Assembly (NCBI GenBank): GCA_965116215.1
Contig: OZ220494.1
Span: forward strand, 1,612,001 to 1,676,000
Length of the DNA: 64,000 nucleotides
Origin: CBDBKL01 sp965116215
Lineage (GTDB): Bacteria > Bdellovibrionota > Bdellovibrionia > Bdellovibrionales > JAKFYE01
Reading direction: 5' to 3'
Position 1 is the first letter of the stretch; every line of letters begins with the position of its first letter. Below the pieces are notes generated by a model. That model saw only the letters and a list, made by a program, of their open reading frames with translations. It was not told where the DNA came from and did not search any database. This document shows, piece after piece, positions 9,148 to 17,248 of this stretch. The position numbers and the translations under genes were made by a program.

Positions 9148-9468
9148 TTCTCTGGTGTGTTCCCCTAAAAAGGAATCGGACTATGGTTGTAGGATTTTTA
9201 CTTAATCTTATAAAGTCAGAGGGCCTTTTGCTTTGATATTTTAAAACTAGACATTCAGATGGGAGGTCAAACATGATTTTCATCCCAGTACTTGTTGTAA
9301 AATACTTAAAATAGATCATTAGACAAAATATTTTTGAACCACTACTTAGCTAAAAGGCTTTTGATTTTGTCACAGGGATTAAGAGGAGAAATGGTTATAA
9401 AACCTCAACGATGACTGTTCCCAACCAATAGGATGAAAAAGTTAATATATGAAGATTATGCCCTTAGC
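9148..9468. other. Intergenic stretch between the two lipoprotein genes
   Basis: About 320 bases. An open frame of 69 codons exists on the minus strand (9110-9319), but it has no ribosome site, no recognisable motif and overlaps the lipoprotein 5' region, so I do not call it a gene. Nothing else convincing was seen. Confidence 0.5.
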
Positions 9469-9786
9469 CTAATAGGGATAGCCATAATAAGGATAGCCAT
9501 AATAAGGCTGTAGGCAGCGACGTCCATAGCTAACAGAGCCATTTTCATCTGTGTATTGAAGGGCTAGATTATTACAAGAGGGGTCGCGGTATCTGGGGTC
9601 GTTATAGTATCCATACTGATTACCGTATTGGTTGCCATACTGATTACCATACTGGTTACCATATCCATATCCATCGTCATCACAACCAGATATCAACGTT
9701 ATAGATACAGCCATTGATAAGATAATAAACGTATTTAAAATCACGCTTTTTAACTTTTTTGATATTTTGTGCTGGCAGTGAACCAT
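9469..9786 (-). CDS. Small Gly/Asn/Gln/Tyr-repeat lipoprotein
   Basis: 105 residues. The signal peptide contains a hydrophobic core (FIILSMAVSITL) and ends in the lipobox ISGC. The mature part starts CDDDGYGYGNQY, with tandem GNQY repeats encoded by a 12-base unit. A middle segment has two further cysteines, and the end is repetitive (YYGYPYYGYPY). It is probably anchored in the outer or inner membrane. Function unknown. The start is clear: an AAGGAGG site seven bases before ATG. A good match to a FliA (sigma-28) promoter lies just upstream at 9813-9839, which would tie expression to motility. Confidence 0.8.
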   Translation of the reverse strand: MVHCQHKISKKLKSVILNTFIILSMAVSITLISGCDDDGYGYGNQYGNQYGNQYGNQYGYYNDPRYRDPSCNNLALQYTDENGSVSYGRRCLQPYYGYPYYGYPY

Positions 9787-9812
9787 AATAAATCCTCCTT
9801 ACTTATGACTAT

Positions 9813-9839
9813 TTATCGGACCTTTGTATAAAGACTTAA
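9813..9839 (-). promoter_or_regulatory. FliA (sigma-28) type promoter
   Basis: Read on the minus strand: TTAAGTCT, an 11-base spacer, then TCCGATAA. This matches the sigma-28 consensus (TAAAGTTT-N11-GCCGATAA) at 6 of 8 and 7 of 8 positions with the correct spacing. The predicted transcript start leaves a leader of about 20 bases that contains the ribosome site of the 105-residue lipoprotein. Confidence 0.6.
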
Positions 9840-10053
9840 GAAAAATTTATTTTAATTTTCATTGGAGGAAACCAGTTGACCGTTTAAACAGAGCTGGGAT
9901 GACATTAAGTGAATAAAAACAGTAGGGATATTGGACTCTGGGAAAAAGTATTGCTAAGAGTTCCTAGACTTTCGATGGAGGTGTATGCCCTTATGATTGG
10001 AGCGGCGTGGAGAAAAACGCTGGCAGGAACCCCTCTGGGCTTTAGGCTGTCTT

Positions 10054-10977
10054 TCAAGATTTTGTAAGAAAATTCATTATTTGATCATATGTCCAATGGG
10101 GTATGTCTTCCATAATGTGATGACCCGCTTCGGAGTGAGTTTTTAGAGTGACATTAGGGATTATGGATACGAGTTCTTCCATGACAAACCGAGGGATGAC
10201 TTTGTCCTTTTCCCCATAAAGGATGTGAACTCTTGATGAAATATCTTTGAGTTTGTGGGGGAGCCGAGGATCTTTGACTAATTTTGTGGATTTAAAAAAA
10301 CAAGTCATGCTGTTTTTGTCACTTATGTAGGGTCGCAAATAGGCATTTATGGATTCGGATGTAATAAGGTGGTGATTTGCCATTGCTCTTTTCATTGCGA
10401 CTTTAATAATAAATGGACTGAGAAGAAAATGTTGAATTTTTGGAAGTGGGGTTTTTGCCAATTTGTAATAGTTGTATCTTACAATGGAAGGGTTTGTTGC
10501 GGGGGCAAGGGCAATAACCTTAGAGAAACGTTTGGGTGCCATTTTTGATAACCAAAGGGCAATAGTTCCACCCATGGAACTTCCTATGAGAATGGCTTGC
10601 TTTACCTTAATCTCATTTAAAAAGTCGGTAATAATTTGTGTCTGCTCATCTAAATCATACTTTCGATGAGGATCTTTTGAACTCGATCCAAAACCAGGTA
10701 TGTCTAAGGCTGTGACAGTATAATGTCTTGATAACATCGGCATAAGAAACCGCCAAGAGTATATTGAAGCTGATAATCCATGAAATAGAACAAGATGAGG
10801 CCCTCTGCCCATTTGAGTGTAATAAATGTGTACACCATTGACTGTATGTATTTGCGGAGAGGGATAATGGTGGAGAGATTTATTCCATTGTTTGCGACGA
10901 GAACAGATCCACCATATAACTCCTAAGAGCCCGACAAATAGTATGCCAATGAAGAGGAAAGTCAGTTGATTTGTCAT
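10054..10977 (-). CDS. Membrane-anchored alpha/beta hydrolase
   Basis: Serine hydrolase of the alpha/beta fold. One N-terminal membrane segment (about 5-28) is followed by the hydrolase domain. The oxyanion-side motif is FHGLSAS, the nucleophile elbow GSSMGG, the acid is probably Asp in GEKDKVIP, and the base is His in AGHHIMED. The open frame starts at GTG (10984-10986), but ATG at 10975-10977 follows a GGTGA site better. Substrate unknown; esterase or lipase activity is a family-level guess. It is divergent from ribE and stands alone. Confidence 0.82.
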   Translation of the reverse strand: MTNQLTFLFIGILFVGLLGVIWWICSRRKQWNKSLHHYPSPQIHTVNGVHIYYTQMGRGPHLVLFHGLSASIYSWRFLMPMLSRHYTVTALDIPGFGSSSKDPHRKYDLDEQTQIITDFLNEIKVKQAILIGSSMGGTIALWLSKMAPKRFSKVIALAPATNPSIVRYNYYKLAKTPLPKIQHFLLSPFIIKVAMKRAMANHHLITSESINAYLRPYISDKNSMTCFFKSTKLVKDPRLPHKLKDISSRVHILYGEKDKVIPRFVMEELVSIIPNVTLKTHSEAGHHIMEDIPHWTYDQIMNFLTKS

Positions 10978-11110
10978 TGTTATCACCGTTGTCGTACTTT
11001 CTCACTTCTTTTATGAAAAGTGGAGTGTGAATTTTTTATATTAACTTTTCGGTAGCTTTGACTAAGATATTCACCATTAGCATTCTGTATTCTTAGAGAA
11101 AGGCGATAAT

Positions 11111-11863
11111 ATGTTTTCGGGAATTGTAGAGGCCACAGGTCAGCTTATACATTTTAAGCGTCGTCAAGATGTCTATGAGTTATGCATTTCTAAACCAAAA
11201 AACTTTAATGATTTAAAAAATGGAGACAGCGTTTCGGTAGATGGTGTGTGTTTAACAGTAGAAAGTTTAGCTCGGCGAGATATTGTATTTGCTGTGACTG
11301 CTGAGACTTTAAGGTTTACGGGGTGGAGTAGGCTTTTTAATTCTCCAGATAAAGTGTTTAATCTAGAGCGTTCAGTGTCCTTTGGAGCAAGAGTTCATGG
11401 TCATTTTGTTACAGGTCATGTGGATGGGGTAGGTCAAGTTATCGATAAAGTCAATGACATAGAAACCTGTCGTATGGTTATCGATTTGCCAGAAAGTCTA
11501 ATGTCTTTTGCTTGGGATAGAGGAACGTTAGCTCTTAATGGGGTCAGTCTTACAATTCATGTTGTGAGAGGAAATAGAGTCCATCTTAACTTGATTCCTG
11601 AAAGTTTAAAAAGGACAAATTTATGGGAACTACAAATAGGTGATAGAGTCTGTATAGAAATGGATATGATGGCAAAGTCCGTTGTGAATTATATTGAAAA
11701 TTTAAATCCTAAGGAGTATTTCTTGAATATTTTAATGAATCAGATACCTAAGCCGGTCAATTGGTTTCGTCATTCCGTTTTAGGGTGGGGAGAATTGACG
11801 AATGGGATTGAGTTTATCTCCAAGAGTCGCTTAGGCAAAAGATTTCGGAAGAAAAGTCTTTAG
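11111..11863 (+). CDS. ribE: Riboflavin synthase, alpha subunit
   Basis: Catalyses dismutation of two 6,7-dimethyl-8-ribityllumazines to riboflavin. It begins with the family hallmark MFSGIVEATG. Two lumazine-binding barrel repeats follow: the first around NGDSVSVDGVCLTV, the second around GHVDGVG and LALNGVSLTI. At 250 residues it is about 30-40 longer than usual, because of a C-terminal basic extension after about residue 205 that I do not recognise. It is first in a run with ribBA and ribH. ribD is not in this cluster. A GAGAAAGG site precedes the ATG. Confidence 0.95.
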   Translation: MFSGIVEATGQLIHFKRRQDVYELCISKPKNFNDLKNGDSVSVDGVCLTVESLARRDIVFAVTAETLRFTGWSRLFNSPDKVFNLERSVSFGARVHGHFVTGHVDGVGQVIDKVNDIETCRMVIDLPESLMSFAWDRGTLALNGVSLTIHVVRGNRVHLNLIPESLKRTNLWELQIGDRVCIEMDMMAKSVVNYIENLNPKEYFLNILMNQIPKPVNWFRHSVLGWGELTNGIEFISKSRLGKRFRKKSL

Positions 11864-11903
11864 AGATATAGTCAATAGAAATGTAAAGCGATAGAGGCTT
11901 ATT

Positions 11904-13133
11904 ATGTTAAATACAATTGAAGAACTTGTTGAAGATTTACGTCAGGGTAAAATGGTGGTGCTTGTGGATGATGAAGACAGGGAGAATGAAGGGGATCTTA
12001 TTTTATCAGCAGAGAGGGCAACACCTGAGGCGATTAATTTTATGGCTAAAAAGGCAAGAGGTCTTATTTGTTTGAGTTTGATGCAGGAGCAAGTCCAGAG
12101 ATTAGAGTTACCTTTAATGGTTAAGGATGAATTGAATATGTCATCGCATAAAACGGCATTTACTGTAAGTATTGAAGCTTCTGAAGGGGTAACAACTGGA
12201 ATTTCTGCATATGATAGAGCTCAGACTGTAAAAGTTGCTAGTGACCCCTCAGCGACATCAAAGGATATTGTTATTCCCGGGCATATTTTCCCTATCAGGG
12301 CTCAGGAGGGTGGTGTTTTAAAAAGGGCTGGGCATACAGAAGGGAGTGTCGATCTGTGTAAGTTAGCCGGCTGTTGGCCAGCTGCAGTTATTTGTGAAGT
12401 GATGAATGAAGATGGGTCGATGGCTCGTTTAGCAGATCTCCAAAGATTTACGAGCGAAAATGATTTAAAAATTGGAAGCATTGTGGACTTGATAAGGCAT
12501 AGAGTTCGTAATGAGTCTTTAGTTAAAGAGTTGGCCAGTACCCGTTTGCCTAATCGGTTTGGTAAAGATTTTCGCATTCGTGTGTTTCAAAATGTGATTG
12601 ATAGATCAGAACATCTCATTGTACAAAAGGGTAACGTAGACGATGGAGAGACAACTTTAGTTCGTGTTCATTCTGAATGTATGACAGGTGATGTCTTTGG
12701 TAGTTTAAGATGTGATTGTGGACCTCAATTACATAAAGCTCTTGAGATGATTGAGAATGAAGGCAGTGGTATTTTACTTTATCTGAGGCAAGAGGGGCGA
12801 GGTATTGGTTTAGGAAATAAAATTCGTAGTTATGCTCTCCAAGAAGAAAACGGGTTAGATACCGTGGAGGCTAATATTCATTTGGGTTTTAGAGCTGATC
12901 ATCGAGATTATGGTATTGGTGCTCAAATATTAAGAGCGATTGGGGTAGAAAAAATTAGATTGCTAACAAATAATCCGGCTAAAAGAGTGGGTTTAAAAGG
13001 TTACGGTCTTGAGATTGTCGAACGTGTTCCTATTGAGATTCCGCCCAATCAGGAAAATTCAAAGTATTTAAAAACAAAGCATACAAAGATGGGCCATCTT
13101 TTAAGTCATTTCGATGAAGGTCTACCTTTGTGA
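11904..13133 (+). CDS. ribBA: DHBP synthase / GTP cyclohydrolase II
   Basis: Fusion supplying both precursors of lumazine. Residues 1-200 are 3,4-dihydroxy-2-butanone-4-phosphate synthase, with DDEDRENEGDL near the start and the HTEGSVDLCKLAG motif. Residues 205-409 are GTP cyclohydrolase II, with the zinc-binding cysteines in SECMTGDVFGSLRCDCG and the RQEGRGIGL motif. Both active sites look complete, so both activities are expected. Its last four bases overlap the GTG start of ribH, which indicates translational coupling. Confidence 0.96.
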   Translation: MLNTIEELVEDLRQGKMVVLVDDEDRENEGDLILSAERATPEAINFMAKKARGLICLSLMQEQVQRLELPLMVKDELNMSSHKTAFTVSIEASEGVTTGISAYDRAQTVKVASDPSATSKDIVIPGHIFPIRAQEGGVLKRAGHTEGSVDLCKLAGCWPAAVICEVMNEDGSMARLADLQRFTSENDLKIGSIVDLIRHRVRNESLVKELASTRLPNRFGKDFRIRVFQNVIDRSEHLIVQKGNVDDGETTLVRVHSECMTGDVFGSLRCDCGPQLHKALEMIENEGSGILLYLRQEGRGIGLGNKIRSYALQEENGLDTVEANIHLGFRADHRDYGIGAQILRAIGVEKIRLLTNNPAKRVGLKGYGLEIVERVPIEIPPNQENSKYLKTKHTKMGHLLSHFDEGLPL

Positions 13134-13618
13134 GAGTTCTAGAGAGCCATGTAGAGCCGGAGATATTAAAAGTAGGTCTTGTTGTCTCCAGGTTTAATCG
13201 TCACATTACAGAAAAATTAGAGAAAGGAGCTCTTAAAATATTAGAACAAGAAGGAGTGAATCCAACTTTCCTGGTTTATGTTTCCGGAGCTATTGAGATT
13301 CCTCTGATGGCCAAAAAACTGATTGAAGCAGGGTGTAATGGCATAGTGGCTTTGGGTTGTGTTATTCGAGGGGAGACTTCTCATTATGAAGCCGTCTGTA
13401 ACACCGTCGAACGTGGGTGTTTATCTGTGCAATTAGAAAAGGGAGTTCCGATTGGGATGGGTGTTTTAATGACAGAAACATCTTCTCAGGCTTTCGAAAG
13501 AACTGGCGGTAAAAAAGGCCATAAGGGAGCTGAGGCAGCAAATGTCACATTGGAAATGATAGGGCTTATTCAATCTATAAAGGATATAAAGAAGACAGGG
13601 GAATATGAAAAAAAATAA
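13130..13618 (+). CDS. ribH: 6,7-dimethyl-8-ribityllumazine synthase
   Basis: Penultimate step of riboflavin synthesis, joining the ribBA product DHBP with the pyrimidine. It has 162 residues, normal for the family. The motifs are SRFNRHIT near the start, VSGAIEIPL, GCVIRGETSHYEAV and GGKKGHKGAEAA. It starts at GTG, overlapping the ribBA stop (GTGA). Its 3' end overlaps the start of the sensor kinase gene by 14 bases. Confidence 0.96.
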   Translation: MRVLESHVEPEILKVGLVVSRFNRHITEKLEKGALKILEQEGVNPTFLVYVSGAIEIPLMAKKLIEAGCNGIVALGCVIRGETSHYEAVCNTVERGCLSVQLEKGVPIGMGVLMTETSSQAFERTGGKKGHKGAEAANVTLEMIGLIQSIKDIKKTGEYEKK

Positions 13619-15845
13619 CAATAACCCCTCTCAGATGAAATGGACAACAGAGCTTCGCAAGAGAAAGAGAGAGTTTATTATTGTTGTTTTGTTAACCCTT
13701 TTGCTTTTTGTTTTAACATGGGTTGAGTTTCGTTTTACTCAAATGGGGGAAGAGCTTCCTTTTTCTGATACGATATTCTTTTTTGCATTAGTTAATTTCA
13801 ATTTCATTCTTCTACTTTTGATTTTATTTCTAATTTTTAGAAATGTCGTGAAAGTTTTTGTTGAAAGACGAGGGCGTCTTATAGCCTCTTCTCTTAGAGC
13901 TAAACTTGTCGTTGCCTTTGTGGCTTTTAGTTTTGTTCCTACTGTTTTTATGTTTTTAATTTCTATTTTTTACATCAATAGTAGTTTTGATAAATGGTTT
14001 AATGTTAAAACAGGTAGCGTTTTAAAAAGTGCCTTAGAGGTAACAGATGTATTTTATAGTTCTGTCAAAGATAAAAATCAGCATTTTGCTGAGCAGGTTG
14101 CCAAACAGATAGCCTTGGCTGAAGATGAAAACATATCAACTCTCCTTGAGAAGTTTATAAATGAATATAGAGTAGACTCTATAGAGTATTATGATGATAT
14201 TATTCAGAGTCCCATTGCTGTGATATCTGAAAATGTACATTTAAGTCAGGTCCCACAGGTCTCTTTAGAGTTTTTGAAAAAAGGTCTTCTTCTTGGTCAT
14301 ATATCAAGTACAATCCATCATTTTTCAAAGGGAAATCTCATACGTGTTATTGCCCCAGTTGAAAAACCCGAATCTATTGAGGGTGCAATTGTCGTTTCAT
14401 CTTATGTTCCTACATCATTACTTTCTAAAATTGATGATATATCGACAACCTATAATCAATTTCGAGAGGATAATCCTTTAGAGTATCCTTTAAAGTCTAT
14501 TTATTTGGCTATTCTTATACTGATAACTCTGGTTATTCTTTTTGCTGCCACATGGTTTGGATTTCATTTGGCAAAGCAGTTGTCAACTCCATTGTCTTTA
14601 TTGGGGCGAGCCGCACGCAGAGTTTCTAGGAGGCAGTATAAACCTGTAGAAATTCAATCGGGGAGTGATGAAATTCATCAGCTCATTAAAAGTTTTAATA
14701 TAATGATGACTGAATTAGAGAAGTCTGAAGAAGAGGTTCGTAAGAAAAACTCTGACCTCAATGAGTATAGCCATTACATTAAAGTTGTTTTATCTAATGT
14801 CATGACAGGTGTGTTGTCTTTGGATAGCAAGGGACGTTTGACAGCCTATAGTCAGTATGCTGAGAAATTATTAAAGATCGATTTATCTCATTTCACAGGC
14901 CAGAAGATTGTTGATTTTATTCCCAAAAAGTATTGCCTTCTCTTTGAAAATATGGTGAATACGTTGCAAAAACATAAGGGTCGAACTTTAGAGAAAGAAA
15001 TTTCTATTAAAGTCGTAGACGAGTTAAGAACATTTCAAGTGACACTATCTTCCTTAAAAGATCCAGATCATAAAAATGTTGGTTTAATAATAGTTTTTGA
15101 TGATTTCACAGATATGATAAGTGCTCAGAGAAAATCAGCGTGGACAGAAGTGGCTCGGAGAATTGCTCATGAAATTAAAAACCCTTTAACACCTATTCGA
15201 CTGGCTGCTCAGCGTTTGGAAAAAAAATTTGGAGAAAATGTTTCGGATCCAGATTTTTCTAAGTGTACGCAAACCATTATTAATGAAGTTGATGGTCTTA
15301 AGGAATTAGTCAATGAATTTGGGGAATATGCACGACTCCCTCAGGCTAAAATGAATATGGCCGACTTTCATAAATTAGTGGATGAAGTTTTAGTATTGTA
15401 TCGAACGGGTCACAAGAGCTTAGATTTTAAATTGGAAAAAGATATCAGACTGTCTTCATTTTTATTTGACCCCTATCAGATAAAGAGGGTTCTTATGAAC
15501 CTTATTGAAAATGCTATTGCGGCAACTAAAAACCAGGAATTTCCCTCTATAACAATAAAAACACAATATGATAGTGTCCGAAAGCTGGTGCAGGTAGAAG
15601 TTTTAGATAATGGGACTGGGATTCCTCTGCATGTTGGAGATCAGATATTTGAACCCTATTATAGTACCAAGAGTGTGGGTACAGGTTTGGGATTAGCTAT
15701 TGTCAGGAAAATTATTTCTGATCATCATGGAACTATAAAGGTCATGCGCAATAAACCTTGTGGAACTCGTATCCTATTTAGAATGCCTTTTAGGATTTTT
15801 GAAAAAGAGCAGACCTTGGACATGCAAACACTGGAGATACAGTAG
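13605..15845 (+). CDS. ntrY: NtrY-like transmembrane sensor histidine kinase
   Basis: 746 residues. Three hydrophobic segments lie in the first 125 residues, then an extracytoplasmic region, a fourth segment near 300-322, a HAMP-like region (about 325-385), a PAS domain (about 390-500) and the kinase core. The H-box is AHEIKNPLTPIRLAAQRL with His522. The N-box (NLIENAIAA), G1 (DNGTGIP) and G2 (GTGLGLAI) are all present. This architecture and the NPLTPI H-box are typical of NtrY. It precedes a cognate ntrX-like gene by nine bases. NtrY families respond to nitrogen or redox cues, but the signal here is unknown. Confidence 0.88.
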   Translation: MKKNNNNPSQMKWTTELRKRKREFIIVVLLTLLLFVLTWVEFRFTQMGEELPFSDTIFFFALVNFNFILLLLILFLIFRNVVKVFVERRGRLIASSLRAKLVVAFVAFSFVPTVFMFLISIFYINSSFDKWFNVKTGSVLKSALEVTDVFYSSVKDKNQHFAEQVAKQIALAEDENISTLLEKFINEYRVDSIEYYDDIIQSPIAVISENVHLSQVPQVSLEFLKKGLLLGHISSTIHHFSKGNLIRVIAPVEKPESIEGAIVVSSYVPTSLLSKIDDISTTYNQFREDNPLEYPLKSIYLAILILITLVILFAATWFGFHLAKQLSTPLSLLGRAARRVSRRQYKPVEIQSGSDEIHQLIKSFNIMMTELEKSEEEVRKKNSDLNEYSHYIKVVLSNVMTGVLSLDSKGRLTAYSQYAEKLLKIDLSHFTGQKIVDFIPKKYCLLFENMVNTLQKHKGRTLEKEISIKVVDELRTFQVTLSSLKDPDHKNVGLIIVFDDFTDMISAQRKSAWTEVARRIAHEIKNPLTPIRLAAQRLEKKFGENVSDPDFSKCTQTIINEVDGLKELVNEFGEYARLPQAKMNMADFHKLVDEVLVLYRTGHKSLDFKLEKDIRLSSFLFDPYQIKRVLMNLIENAIAATKNQEFPSITIKTQYDSVRKLVQVEVLDNGTGIPLHVGDQIFEPYYSTKSVGTGLGLAIVRKIISDHHGTIKVMRNKPCGTRILFRMPFRIFEKEQTLDMQTLEIQ

Positions 15846-15854
15846 AGGTAAGAA

Positions 15855-17246
15855 ATGAGTATTTTGAGAAAAGAAAAAATTTTGATCGTGGATGATGAAG
15901 CGACTATTCGCGACTTGTTGGCAGCTTCACTGACAGATGAGGGCTATGAGGTTGTTTCTTGTCAAAATGGTAAAGAGGCATTGGAGATTCTCTCCAAGCA
16001 GAATATAGTTATTGTTCTCCTCGATATTTGGATGCCTGGAGGATTGGATGGAATACAAGTGTTAAAAAAGGCTCAAGAGATAAAACATTCTGCTGAATTT
16101 ATTATAATGTCAGGTCATGGTAATATAGAGACGGCCGTTAAGGCGACAAAATTGGGTGCATGGGACTTTGTCGAAAAACCTCTTTCATTAGAGAAGGTAT
16201 TTATTTTGATACAAAATGCTCTTTCATTTCAAGAAGAGCGACGAGAGAAGGAAGACGTCATAAATAGATTTCGAAATAGTATTACCATTGTGGGAAATAG
16301 TCCTCCTATAAAGAATATTAAATCTCTTTTAGCTAATATTGGCTCCCAAAATAGTCATGTTCTTATTCAGGGTGATCGAGGTGTTGGTAAATCTTTGATA
16401 GCTCAAAATATACACTATTTAAGTGATAGGGCTGCCCGGCCTTTTGTTGAAGTGTCTTGTTCAGCACTGGCAGAAGATTTAGTAGAGTTTGATCTTTTTG
16501 GTTTTGAAGAAGGAATGTCCTCTCCTATTAAGAAAGGGGGTCGCGGGCATTTGGAATTGGCTGATGGAGGGACTTTAGTTTTGGATGAGTTTACTCAACT
16601 TCCCATGAATGTACAGATGAAACTTCTTGAATTTTTAAGAACAGGAGAGTTTTCCAGATTGGGAGGGGAGTATAAAACAAGTCCAAGTGTTCGTATTGTG
16701 GCGACGACTCAAAGAAACTTAGAGCAAGAAATAGAGGGTGGAAATTTAAGCAAAGATTTAGTTCAGAGGCTTTCTCAGCACCTGATTAGGGTTCCAAAAC
16801 TCTCTGAAAGAATAGAAGATGTACCAGCTCTAGTTATACATTTTTTGGGGCATTTTTCCCGAATAGGTGGATATCGTTTAAAAACTATAACAGAAGAGGC
16901 ACTGCAAGAGTTGAAGAGTTTTGAATGGAGTGGAAATATTTGGGAAGCGAAAAATTTTGTGGAACGATTATATATTTTCATAGAACAAGAGGTGATTGGC
17001 ATTCATGAACTGACCCATGCTGGACTCCTAGGAAAGGGGACAAAAAATAGAATGAGCAAGAGTTGTTCTCTTAATAATTTTAAGTTGGCTCGGGCACAAT
17101 TTGAAAGGGAGTATATTCAAAATAAGTTAAATGAAAATAAAGGAAATATTGCGAAAACTGCAGAAGATATTGGTCTGGCCAGTCGTGTTCTATTTCATAA
17201 GATGAAAAGTTTTAATTTATTAGATGATATATCGTTGGGAGAGTGA
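15855..17246 (+). CDS. ntrX: NtrX-like response regulator with degenerate GAFTGA loop
   Basis: Cytoplasmic partner of the preceding kinase. The receiver domain has Asp57 as phosphorylation site and Lys108. The AAA+ domain has Walker A GDRGVGKS (173-180) and Walker B GGTLVLDE. A Fis-type helix-turn-helix lies at the C-terminus (NKGNIAKTAEDIGLASRVL). The loop that normally reads GAFTGA and contacts sigma-54 is FDLFGFEEGMSSPI (212-225), so the motif is lost. The protein probably does not activate sigma-54 polymerase by the usual mechanism. Its end overlaps the proS start. Confidence 0.85.
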   Translation: MSILRKEKILIVDDEATIRDLLAASLTDEGYEVVSCQNGKEALEILSKQNIVIVLLDIWMPGGLDGIQVLKKAQEIKHSAEFIIMSGHGNIETAVKATKLGAWDFVEKPLSLEKVFILIQNALSFQEERREKEDVINRFRNSITIVGNSPPIKNIKSLLANIGSQNSHVLIQGDRGVGKSLIAQNIHYLSDRAARPFVEVSCSALAEDLVEFDLFGFEEGMSSPIKKGGRGHLELADGGTLVLDEFTQLPMNVQMKLLEFLRTGEFSRLGGEYKTSPSVRIVATTQRNLEQEIEGGNLSKDLVQRLSQHLIRVPKLSERIEDVPALVIHFLGHFSRIGGYRLKTITEEALQELKSFEWSGNIWEAKNFVERLYIFIEQEVIGIHELTHAGLLGKGTKNRMSKSCSLNNFKLARAQFEREYIQNKLNENKGNIAKTAEDIGLASRVLFHKMKSFNLLDDISLGE

Positions 17247-17248
17247 TG

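Noticed and set aside
9173..9203. Possible FliA promoter before the Tyr/Asn-rich lipoprotein
   Set aside because: Only about 9 of 16 consensus positions match.
10978..11110. FMN riboswitch before ribE
   Set aside because: None of the conserved RFN elements are seen in the short leader.
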